This document shows, in pieces, positions 43,885 to 51,187 of a stretch of DNA of 64,000 nucleotides. The stretch lies in contig NZ_JBPUSJ010000007.1 of the NCBI RefSeq assembly GCF_051851475.1, positions 1-64,000 on the forward strand. Direction: 5' to 3'. Positions within the stretch are counted from its first letter, which is position 1. Each line of letters begins with the position of its first letter. A model generated the notes under the pieces. It was given only the letters and a program-made list of their open reading frames with translations, was not told where the DNA came from and searched no databases. This stretch comes from Carboxylicivirga taeanensis (GTDB lineage Bacteria > Bacteroidota > Bacteroidia > Bacteroidales > Marinilabiliaceae). The position numbers and the translations under genes are program-made.

Positions 43885-45363
43885 CTACCTCCACTCAGGC
43901 ATCTCTGCATTCTCGAAATAAAGCTCTCTGTTCTCGCCGTCGACATCCATTACATAGATATTCTTCTGCCCAGTTCCGGTGTTAGGGGTATTAACAAATA
44001 TTATTTGCGACCCATCAGGTGAATAACGTGGCTGCAAATCATTTGTCCCATCCGCTTTTTCTTTATAAGAAATATCCGTCACCGCTGAAGTTGCTAGTTC
44101 AAAAACCTTAATTCTTGAATCATACATTCTGCCATATGGATCATTTACATTCGCATGGTCATGGGTAAAGATTACATATTTACCATCGATACTAAATGTC
44201 GGATATTCAGTTCTCCCATCTTCATTTTCCACAATAGGCACCATATCGGTACCATCCGGGTTCATCAGGTAAATTTCACTATCGTAGATATTAACACCCC
44301 GTGTTTGAACAACTATTTTATCAGCTATGCCAGACCAATCGACAAACACATAGTTTCTGCCAGCTGGTGCGGTTGAAACTTTAAATAAGCCACTTCCGTC
44401 CTTATTGATTCGATAAAGTTTATCGTAATGACAGAAAAGCACATGCTCACCTGTTGGCGACCAGCAAAAACCAATACCTTTAGAATGATTACCTCCGATT
44501 TCAAGGCTTGACACGCGTTTGGCATCTCCTCCTTGCTCATTCAAAACAAACAACTTAGAAGAACCATCCTCAACTGCAGAAAATAATATTTCATCCGTAT
44601 GGCGATTCACTCTTGGAAAACTATTTTGCAAGGTGGTCACCTTTAGCAACCTGTGGTTTTCTTCGCCTTTAGCAGGTGCCGCATAAATTTTTTTTTCGGA
44701 TTGCCCCTTAACAAATATGAAAGGGAAAGCAGGCATTGAAGAAGTCATAAAGCTCCAAACAGGGCTTTGCCCAAGCAACTGTTCGTTTTTTTTTGCCACT
44801 ACTTGCCAAAGATGGGCCTTTCCATAATCCAGCTCATCAGCAACAAAGAAAGTATCTGCAATCTGATCGACTTCAAATATTGGAGTGGCTGAATCACTGC
44901 CATATACCGTTAATTGAAAAACAAGGTCCTCATCCACAATACTGGACTTCCATCGAAACACACAACTCACATCAATATCTTCCTGGTTATCTGCCGGTAT
45001 GGGATTTGAGATATTAACAGAACCCAGAGCCTCATCGCTTAATTCAAGCTGTACGATTACCTTGCTAATCTTATCTTTTCTGATTTTTACATTTTCCAGG
45101 CCGCTATCATAGCCAAAACGCTTAGCTGTAACAACGTAATCTCCAGCCTCTAATTCTTCCAGCACAAAACGCCCCTCGGCATCTGTCATGGTCGACTGGC
45201 TGGCCGGGTTGGTTGAAATCAGAGCATTTACAATGGGTGTTTGCGTTTGCGCATCAATAACCACCCCTTCTAAAACACCAAGTGCAAATTCATCATTGGC
45301 ATCTTCGCAGCTAGTTGCAATAAAAGAAAAGGCCACAAACAAAAAGAAATATCTAATTACCAT
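43885..45363 (-). CDS. Lipoprotein with carboxypeptidase-regulatory domain and PD40 propeller, end of curli operon
   Basis: 492 residues. Lipobox ATSC (Cys19); a carboxypeptidase-regulatory-like beta sandwich (about 30-105: LEGVVIDAQTQTPIVNALIS, TDAEGRFVLEELEAGDYVV); an Ig/fibronectin-like region (about 115-205); then a TolB/PD40-type beta-propeller (about 215-490: WSPTGEHVLF, YPTFSIDGKYVIFTHD, RYSPDGSQIIFVN). It starts 6 bp after csgG, so it belongs to the curli operon. No E. coli curli counterpart exists; a surface-located assembly, anchoring or fibre-binding role is inference. Confidence 0.8.
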   Translation of the reverse strand: MVIRYFFLFVAFSFIATSCEDANDEFALGVLEGVVIDAQTQTPIVNALISTNPASQSTMTDAEGRFVLEELEAGDYVVTAKRFGYDSGLENVKIRKDKISKVIVQLELSDEALGSVNISNPIPADNQEDIDVSCVFRWKSSIVDEDLVFQLTVYGSDSATPIFEVDQIADTFFVADELDYGKAHLWQVVAKKNEQLLGQSPVWSFMTSSMPAFPFIFVKGQSEKKIYAAPAKGEENHRLLKVTTLQNSFPRVNRHTDEILFSAVEDGSSKLFVLNEQGGDAKRVSSLEIGGNHSKGIGFCWSPTGEHVLFCHYDKLYRINKDGSGLFKVSTAPAGRNYVFVDWSGIADKIVVQTRGVNIYDSEIYLMNPDGTDMVPIVENEDGRTEYPTFSIDGKYVIFTHDHANVNDPYGRMYDSRIKVFELATSAVTDISYKEKADGTNDLQPRYSPDGSQIIFVNTPNTGTGQKNIYVMDVDGENRELYFENAEMPEWR

Positions 45364-45369
45364 TTGTAT

Positions 45370-46758
45370 CTATTTTTTTCCGATTAAACTATTTTTCCCG
45401 CCTTTATGTCCAAAAATAAAGGATATGCCTATATTCCCTTCCCATAACATATCTCGATATGCTCCTCCTTTAACCCCTTCAATATGATCCACTGAAAAGG
45501 TATTATTAACCACTGCCAGATTTAATTTTAGATGTTTTGATAGGAGATAATTTATGCCTACTGATGAAGTGAAAGCCCCAAATGTAGTTTCATCAGCACT
45601 ATTCACTTTATTGATTTTATGAAACCACCCATATCCAACCGACACATAAGGAGTAAATCGCTCTTTAGGCAACATATCAAACTTAATTTTAGGAACGATG
45701 GATACATATTGATTATCTGGCAGAACCCGATGGTCCATTTGCCCAAAGCTAGACTCCAATTCCAGAGAAATAACTTGACTAACCCTTAGGTTAAAATTTA
45801 AACCAGACTTAAACCCACCATTCTTACTTTCAATATCACTATCCAGAAACAGGCCACCTCCAACAATACCCACACTTAGCATTCCTGCCCTGTTGTAAAA
45901 CTCTCTGCCTAAATGATCTATTTGTGAATTTTCTTCCTTTTCCTTGTTGTACGCATCAATCAAGTCCTGCTTTTCGGCCACCGTGGCCTCAGTATCCCAA
46001 AGCCCGGCTTGCAATCCCTCAACAATTAAACTATATACCGATTTCTCAATCGCCTCGGTCACTGCTACTTCCGATGGCTCATTATAGGTGACACCGGTCT
46101 CAGCTTCCAACAATCGTTTAAACTTAACATACCTAAAAACACCAAAATCAATTTGCTGAGAAAGAATAGATTTACTGGAATAAACGGTTTTGAGAATTTC
46201 CCCGTTTTTTGTGGATACTGCTCTTAAATAGACGGTAACACGGTCTTCTCGATATTGCCCGGAAGCACCTGTACCAAAATACCTCACTCCAACACCTCCT
46301 GTCCGAACATTCGATTCATATGAAATAATGCCTCCTTCAAGAATTATCCCGGCAAACAATAACGGACTTAATGCTGTCGCTCTCTTCCCTTCGTAGGTTG
46401 CCAGCGTATTTGTTATTATTTGGCGCTCGGCACTTAAATTTCCCAAATTTTCTCTCTCCAAGGGACGAAACCAGCCCGACTCTTCCAATGTTCTAATCAG
46501 AATTGTAGTAGCTCCCTGCGTAACAGCTGTAGACCAACTGGACCCCAATTCGGTAGGTTTATATTGACCCGTTTGATCACGAAACTTATAAACTGCTGCG
46601 ATCAATTTATCCTTCGGTGGTGGCAAGCTCTTAAGTTCTGAATGAAATGGAGTTTCAGGTCCCAGGCGTGCGGGTTCGGTAAAATAAGGCTGATGAACAG
46701 TTGGGCTACAAGCCTGGATAAGTATCACCAGCACTATCAAGTATTTTAAGATGTGCAT
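45370..46758 (-). CDS. csgG: CsgG curli secretion channel fused to a C-terminal barrel-like domain
   Basis: Outer-membrane lipoprotein that forms the curli subunit export pore. Lipobox IQAC (Cys17), then the CsgG domain (about 40-265): VYKFRDQTGQYK, ESGWFRPLERENL, and the two pore-forming hairpin segments. E. coli CsgG is 277 residues; this one is 462. The added about 180 residues (from about 280) read as alternating beta strands with SVGIVGGGLFLDS and YVSVGYGWFHKIN, ending in an aromatic-rich strand IGISFIFG, like an OmpA-type eight-strand barrel. Preceded by csgF with a 27-bp gap. Confidence 0.92.
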   Translation of the reverse strand: MHILKYLIVLVILIQACSPTVHQPYFTEPARLGPETPFHSELKSLPPPKDKLIAAVYKFRDQTGQYKPTELGSSWSTAVTQGATTILIRTLEESGWFRPLERENLGNLSAERQIITNTLATYEGKRATALSPLLFAGIILEGGIISYESNVRTGGVGVRYFGTGASGQYREDRVTVYLRAVSTKNGEILKTVYSSKSILSQQIDFGVFRYVKFKRLLEAETGVTYNEPSEVAVTEAIEKSVYSLIVEGLQAGLWDTEATVAEKQDLIDAYNKEKEENSQIDHLGREFYNRAGMLSVGIVGGGLFLDSDIESKNGGFKSGLNFNLRVSQVISLELESSFGQMDHRVLPDNQYVSIVPKIKFDMLPKERFTPYVSVGYGWFHKINKVNSADETTFGAFTSSVGINYLLSKHLKLNLAVVNNTFSVDHIEGVKGGAYRDMLWEGNIGISFIFGHKGGKNSLIGKK

Positions 46759-46785
46759 TTTGAGTAGGGGGTTTATCAGTTGACG

Positions 46786-47199
46786 TTATTGAAGATTAGG
46801 CACTAATACATTCGTCTTACTACCTGTAGCAACATCGAGTATTGAAACACTAATACCGTCCGCACTTTCAGTAATCTCAATCTGATATGAACCAACCTCG
46901 TAGGTCCCCGCCTCCAGGCCATCTGATCCAAATTGCTGACTCACCAATTGTCTGCTTAATTGATATAATATCTGTCGATTCAAGTTATTCTCAAAATCTT
47001 CAAGGGGATCGCGCGTGGCAGATGATGTGCTTGCTGATGGGTCTTTATAAGTATCCTGTGCCTGAGCCGAACTCAATAGCCATTGATAATTAAAAGTGTC
47101 ACCTCCAAATGCCGGATTTTTAGGCTTGTATACTAAATCTTGTGCAAAAAGAGAGCAACTTATTACAACACCAGCAAATAATAAGACGAGTAATTTCAT
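46786..47199 (-). CDS. csgF: Curli assembly protein CsgF
   Basis: Surface factor that plugs into the CsgG pore and couples export to nucleation. 137 residues: signal peptide ending at LFAQ, the mature N terminus DLVYKPKNPAFGG that in the family threads into CsgG, NYQWLLSSAQAQ, and a C-terminal beta region (YQIEITE, GISVSILD). Length matches the family. Fifteen base pairs follow the csgE stop. Confidence 0.93.
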   Translation of the reverse strand: MKLLVLLFAGVVISCSLFAQDLVYKPKNPAFGGDTFNYQWLLSSAQAQDTYKDPSASTSSATRDPLEDFENNLNRQILYQLSRQLVSQQFGSDGLEAGTYEVGSYQIEITESADGISVSILDVATGSKTNVLVPNLQ

Positions 47200-47214
47200 A
47201 GCTTTTTAGGTTAG

Positions 47215-47730
47215 TTAAAAATATGATTGCCTCAAATTTATTTTATCCTGCTTTAGTTTATTGATGTATGCCAAGGTGTAATCTTTTGCTAATTTGACCA
47301 TATCCACAATGTCATCATATCGTCTTTTAAGCACTGCCTGATAAATTAAAACTTCACTTACATACACCTCAATAAGTGTCGTATTCATACGAAATGGCCG
47401 CTCTTTAATTTTTATATAATAGTTTTTAAAATCCTTGGGCTTTACCCAACTGGAAAAAAAAACTTCATAAAAATCTCGCCCTGCTTTCGACATAGTTTCA
47501 TCCATAACAATGCCGTCTATTTCCATAGGCGGCGGATCAACAATGTGAACGTCTATTTTCTTTTTTGCTTCCTCTTTTTGCCTTTCAAACTCCTTGACCA
47601 TTTCTATTAACGCGTCCGGAGCTGTCTTTATGTTTTTTTTCACCGTATCGGGAGGGTTGGTTTGTGCCAACAAATGCTGTACTAATAAGCACATACACCA
47701 AACAATTATTCCTCGCCTTAAATAGTTCAT
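47215..47730 (-). CDS. csgE: Curli secretion adaptor CsgE
   Basis: Periplasmic factor that caps CsgG and directs curlins to the pore. 171 residues: signal peptide, a Lys/Glu-rich helical segment (about 40-60), then the CsgE core with EIDGIVMDETMSKAGRDFYEVF and YIKIKERPFRMNTTLIEVYV. It is longer than E. coli CsgE (129) through the helical N-terminal insert. The ATG overlaps the upstream curlin stop in TAATG, indicating translational coupling. Confidence 0.92.
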   Translation of the reverse strand: MNYLRRGIIVWCMCLLVQHLLAQTNPPDTVKKNIKTAPDALIEMVKEFERQKEEAKKKIDVHIVDPPPMEIDGIVMDETMSKAGRDFYEVFFSSWVKPKDFKNYYIKIKERPFRMNTTLIEVYVSEVLIYQAVLKRRYDDIVDMVKLAKDYTLAYINKLKQDKINLRQSYF

Positions 47731-48233
47731 TACAAAGTTCCTTGTTGCCCTTGCTCAACAGTTATTGATATTGGGGGACCTTCTTGTGTAACCACCACCC
47801 CCTGGGCATTACCATATGTTTTATAAGTGAATTTATGTCCATCACCAATCTGAGTCACCTCATGATGGGTATCTGTTCCCAAGTGAATAATATTTTGAGT
47901 GTTATCATTTCCTACCTGGAGACTCTTTAAGCTGTTATCAGAACCAACAAATTTATTAAACACCACATTTCTATCGCCTTCCTGCACAATATCTGTAGTA
48001 TTTCCTGCCCCTAACTGAATAACATGAATATAGTTATTCTCTCCAGCCTGGGTTGCATCAACAAGCCCACCGGTTCCAACCTGAGCAATAAATACGGAAT
48101 TATTAACACCGGTATTTTGAGCTACCTGCTGAATAATCACCATTTCATTCACACTCGCAACGCTTTCTTCCTGCGCATTGGTACTGTAAACAAAAATTAC
48201 AGCTAAAAAAAATACGGCTAGCAATGGTTTCAT
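47730..48233 (-). CDS. Third curlin-repeat protein (CsgB-like minor subunit)
   Basis: 167 residues from the ATG at 48233, which begins a proper signal peptide; a longer frame to 48305 adds an unlikely hydrophobic lead. Mature part has about six curlin-like units with the Q-x-G-x-x-N spacing (IAQVGTGGLVDATQAGENN, VIQLGAGNTTDIVQEGDRN). The repeats are less regular than in the major subunit and the end (PPISITVEQGQQGTL) departs from the pattern, as in nucleator or capping subunits. It is separated from the major curlin by a terminator and is coupled to csgE. Confidence 0.82.
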   Translation of the reverse strand: MKPLLAVFFLAVIFVYSTNAQEESVASVNEMVIIQQVAQNTGVNNSVFIAQVGTGGLVDATQAGENNYIHVIQLGAGNTTDIVQEGDRNVVFNKFVGSDNSLKSLQVGNDNTQNIIHLGTDTHHEVTQIGDGHKFTYKTYGNAQGVVVTQEGPPISITVEQGQQGTL

Positions 48234-48336
48234 AATTGTGAATTTAAGGTAAAATAACTTAAAAAAAAAGAAGTGCATAAATATAATTGATGAATTACCA
48301 ACCATTTACGCAGGAATACTCTGATTTCATCGAAGT

Positions 48337-48370
48337 AAAAAATCAAGGAGTCCTGAAAGGACTCCCTGAT
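48337..48370 (-). terminator. Intrinsic terminator between the major curlin gene and the export genes
   Basis: On the minus strand AGGGAGTCC - TTTC - AGGACTCCTT followed by TTGATTTTTT. It lies just after the major curlin stop at 48382 and before the third curlin gene, so some readthrough is needed to transcribe csgEFG unless another promoter exists. Confidence 0.88.
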
Positions 48371-48381
48371 AACTTAAAATA

Positions 48382-50037
48382 TTATGGCCAGTTCTGCTGA
48401 ACTAATGCATTATTTCCTCCACCTGTCTGAGTAATCGTTCCAGTATTATTACTAGCTCCCTGCTGTAATACAGCTGTATTTAAAGGCGTGTAAAGACCAT
48501 ACTGGTTGATGGTACCAACATGACCAGTACCTGTTTGCTGGATGGTAGCAGTACCAACATCATGTCCTGATTGGTTGATGGTAGCATTTACATTATCAGC
48601 ATTGAATTGGTCAACTAGTGCTTCATTAGCAGATCCTAATACATCCTGATTAATTGTAGCAACCGAATTTGTTGTCCCAACATTTTGGTAAACCATTGCA
48701 GAAGAAGTTCCATAATAATTATCCTGGTTGTTCTGATGAATGCTTGCAACATTGCCAGATTCTGCCTGATAAATCTCAGCTGTCGACCCAATGTTTACTC
48801 CATCCTGAAGAATTGTAGCTTGGTTATAAGAACCAGTTTGGTCAACCTTGGCAAAACTATTAGAAGGGAAGTCTACTTGACTAATAGTGGCAACGTTCAT
48901 GTAAGAACCATCATGCTGATCTACCACTGCCTCATTATCAAATCCGCCCTGAGTAACAAATGCATCATTAAAGTTTCCACTCTGATCAACTGTTACAAGA
49001 CCTGAAATACCTGTCTGCTCAATGAAAATCTCATTGTTTGGATTCTGCCATTCAGCCCCGTCATTTTCTTGAGTCGTGTAAGCTTCATTTTCATCACCTA
49101 CCTGACGAATACTTACAAAATCATTATACATACCACTCTGCAATGCTGTAGCTGTATTATCATTTCCTTCCTGATAAACGATAGCCGTATTATTTGGAGC
49201 AACCTCATCGGTACCCCACTGCTCGGTTGTAGCTGAGTTATTGTTACCAATCTGGTCGATATCCGCTATGTGACGAGTTCCATCCTGCCATGCTTTCGCA
49301 TAGTTACCTTCTCCGTCCTGATCGATTGTAACGATATTCTTGATTTCAGGATCTTTGACTGGGGTATTCTGGTCAACAATTGCATCATTACCAACACCAA
49401 GCTGGTTAACAGTCGCTTCATTCCACTGCTCTGTTTGATGAATATCAGCGTTGTTACCATCACCATTCTGGTAGACCACTGCACTATTTCCTCCAATTCC
49501 TTCCCATGGCTTATCTTGCATAACAGTTGCTGTATTGCCGGTTCCCATCTGGTCAACATCGGCCACTTGGTCGAGACCCGATTGAGTTACATTGGCAACA
49601 TTACCTGCGCCCATCTGATCAACATTAGCCAACTGTGATTCTCCAGACTGAGTTACTGTGGCTTCATTTAATGCAACTCCTGTTCCATCTTGGTTAACAT
49701 ATGCCTGCTGGAAACTTCCAGACTGAGTTACTGTGGCCTTACTAAGATCCCCAGTTTGAGTAGTTGCAGCGTAGTTTTCATTGCCTGACTGTGTAGTGTA
49801 TGCTTCGTTATTATTGCCTGTTACAGTCTGCATAGCAGTTTGCAAATCTCCACTTTGAGTAATCTCTGTTGTGTTGTTATCTCCAACAATGGTCTGCGTT
49901 GCAGTAGAGTTAGTACCAGTCTGTGTAACTGTTGCATTATTATTAGAACCTGTTTGATTAGTTGTCGATGTATTTGACTGAGCAAACGCGACAAGAGCGA
50001 GTACACTAAGGGCACTTGTTAAAATCAATTTTTTCAT
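48382..50037 (-). CDS. csgA: Major curlin subunit, CsgA-like, about 24 repeats
   Basis: Amyloid fibre subunit, 551 residues. Signal peptide (MKKLILTSAL...AFAQS), then some two dozen curlin units of about 20-24 residues with the pattern A-x-V-x-Q-x-G-x-x-N (ATVTQTGTNS, VANVTQSG, IADIDQIGNNN). E. coli CsgA has five units. Units in the middle are interrupted by acidic or Trp/Pro inserts (QDKPWEGIGGN, NTPVKDPEIKN, WGTDEVAPNN). Asn, Gln, Thr dominate, Lys and Cys are almost absent. It follows the CsgB-like gene by 45 bp. The repeats create antisense frames on the plus strand that are not genes. Confidence 0.9.
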   Translation of the reverse strand: MKKLILTSALSVLALVAFAQSNTSTTNQTGSNNNATVTQTGTNSTATQTIVGDNNTTEITQSGDLQTAMQTVTGNNNEAYTTQSGNENYAATTQTGDLSKATVTQSGSFQQAYVNQDGTGVALNEATVTQSGESQLANVDQMGAGNVANVTQSGLDQVADVDQMGTGNTATVMQDKPWEGIGGNSAVVYQNGDGNNADIHQTEQWNEATVNQLGVGNDAIVDQNTPVKDPEIKNIVTIDQDGEGNYAKAWQDGTRHIADIDQIGNNNSATTEQWGTDEVAPNNTAIVYQEGNDNTATALQSGMYNDFVSIRQVGDENEAYTTQENDGAEWQNPNNEIFIEQTGISGLVTVDQSGNFNDAFVTQGGFDNEAVVDQHDGSYMNVATISQVDFPSNSFAKVDQTGSYNQATILQDGVNIGSTAEIYQAESGNVASIHQNNQDNYYGTSSAMVYQNVGTTNSVATINQDVLGSANEALVDQFNADNVNATINQSGHDVGTATIQQTGTGHVGTINQYGLYTPLNTAVLQQGASNNTGTITQTGGGNNALVQQNWP

Positions 50038-50082
50038 GATAATCTGTTTTAGGTAAATAAATGTTAGCGATTAATTTAATTC

Positions 50083-50853
50083 TTACTGTATTTGTCTAAT
50101 TATTGCCTGATTGTTATTTCCTGATTGCCAAACTTTTGAATAATTACTATTCCCCTGCTGACTGACATCAATTCGGTTGGAAGTCCCATTTTGCCAAAGC
50201 TCCGTGGTATTAAAATCCCCCCTTTTCTGAACGACCTTGACCTCATTTAAACTCCCGTACTGCTCGATATCGGCATACTGCTGCTGACGCAACTGATCCA
50301 CTTCGGCTGCATTATAGTCTCCATGTTGCATCAAGTACACTTCATTATTGATATGGCTGCCATCTCCATATTGATAGACATCCCCTTCATTACCTTCGCC
50401 GACTTGATTAATGAAAACCAAACTATTCCGGAGTCTCTGATTTATTTTCACTTTGTTAGCAACTCCATCCTGATAGACGTCAGCTGTATTACTTCCCTTA
50501 TTATAGGCGTCACTTTGCTTTATACTTATCTCATTCCCTTCGCCTGTTTGGTAAGTATTGGCCGAATGACCAGTATTGGACTGCCTGATATCCAGCATAT
50601 TCATATCTCCAAGCTGAATATGCTCTCCACGGTTGTTTGCTCCACTAATCTCTCCAACAACTTCATTGCCCACTCCTTGCTGATAAACTTGATGGATATG
50701 GGCTTTCCCGAGCTGATTTAAAACGGCTTGATTCTTTTCACCTTCCTGATACAAACTAGCTGTATTCTGTCCCTGAGCCATTAGTTGGCTATTAAACAAA
50801 AATCCTATAAGCAGGCAGATGATTACAAATGTGGGGTGTGTGTATCGTTTCAT
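50083..50853 (-). CDS. csgB: Curlin-repeat protein, CsgB-like nucleator
   Basis: 256 residues: signal peptide (MKRYTHPTFVIICLL...LMAQ), then about ten curlin-type units (ASLYQEGEKNQAVLNQLGKA, ADVYQDGVANKVKINQ). It holds far more charged residues (Lys, Arg, Glu) than the major subunit and a basic C-terminal unit ending IIRQIQ, the traits of a CsgB nucleator. First gene of the curli operon; AAGGA lies 8 nt before the ATG. A sigma-54-like promoter and a palindrome lie upstream. Confidence 0.85.
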   Translation of the reverse strand: MKRYTHPTFVIICLLIGFLFNSQLMAQGQNTASLYQEGEKNQAVLNQLGKAHIHQVYQQGVGNEVVGEISGANNRGEHIQLGDMNMLDIRQSNTGHSANTYQTGEGNEISIKQSDAYNKGSNTADVYQDGVANKVKINQRLRNSLVFINQVGEGNEGDVYQYGDGSHINNEVYLMQHGDYNAAEVDQLRQQQYADIEQYGSLNEVKVVQKRGDFNTTELWQNGTSNRIDVSQQGNSNYSKVWQSGNNNQAIIRQIQ

Positions 50854-50886
50854 TGTGGCGATCCTTATTTTAGGTCATCAGCACCA

Positions 50887-50903
50887 TTCAAAATCAGCAC
50901 CAA
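50887..50903 (-). promoter_or_regulatory. Sigma-54-like (-24/-12) promoter of the curli operon
   Basis: On the minus strand TTGG (50900-50903), GATT spacer region, TTGAA (50887-50891): GG and GA are 10 nt apart, the sigma-54 geometry, though the -12 C is replaced by A. It is about 36 bp before the csgB ATG, and the adjacent regulator has the sigma-54 contact motif GAFTGA. Confidence 0.4.
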
Positions 50904-51006
50904 ACAACATTAATGTCTGACTATCTGTTAGTTATGTGCATCCGAATTACTTTGAGCCACAGCAAAACGACCATTTTCGGCCGGCTATGTATTGTACTAA
51001 CGCAGG

Positions 51007-51029
51007 TAACAGTATGTTAACGACTGTTA
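51007..51029. promoter_or_regulatory. Palindrome, likely activator site for the curli operon
   Basis: TAACAGT - N9 - ACTGTTA, a perfect 7-bp inverted repeat 23 bp long overall, about 118-140 bp upstream of the -12 element, the usual distance for a sigma-54 enhancer-binding protein. Confidence 0.5.
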
Positions 51030-51159
51030 TATAGGCAATTACAAAACTTAAGTGGAGTTTAAAATAAAATGACCCTTATTGGACACCATTGGAATGCACT
51101 TGCAATACGTGAAGGATTAACCACAAGTTAGAAGTGTTGTAAAAACGAAAGTGAGCAAA

Positions 51160-51187
51160 ACAAAAAAGCGACCAAAAACGGTCGCTT
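51160..51187 (-). terminator. Terminator after the response regulator gene
   Basis: Minus strand AAGCGACC - GTTTTT - GGTCGCTT followed by TTTTG, starting right after the stop codon at 51188. Confidence 0.9.

Larger units (their letters stand above)
50854..51187. other. 334-bp regulatory region upstream of the curli operon
   Basis: No gene. Read towards csgB it holds the regulator's terminator, a near -7 box (TAAGTTTTG around 51045-51053), the palindrome at 51007-51029, a second TAACAG half site at 50935-50940, and the sigma-54-like promoter. Its length is large for this gene-dense window. Confidence 0.7.

Noticed and set aside
48685..49638. Plus-strand open frames inside the major curlin gene
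   Set aside because: They are antisense shadows produced by the repetitive coding sequence; no signal, family or promoter supports them.
48382..50037. CRISPR-like or tandem DNA repeats
   Set aside because: The regular pattern is the coding reflection of curlin protein repeats; units vary in length and sequence and stay in frame.
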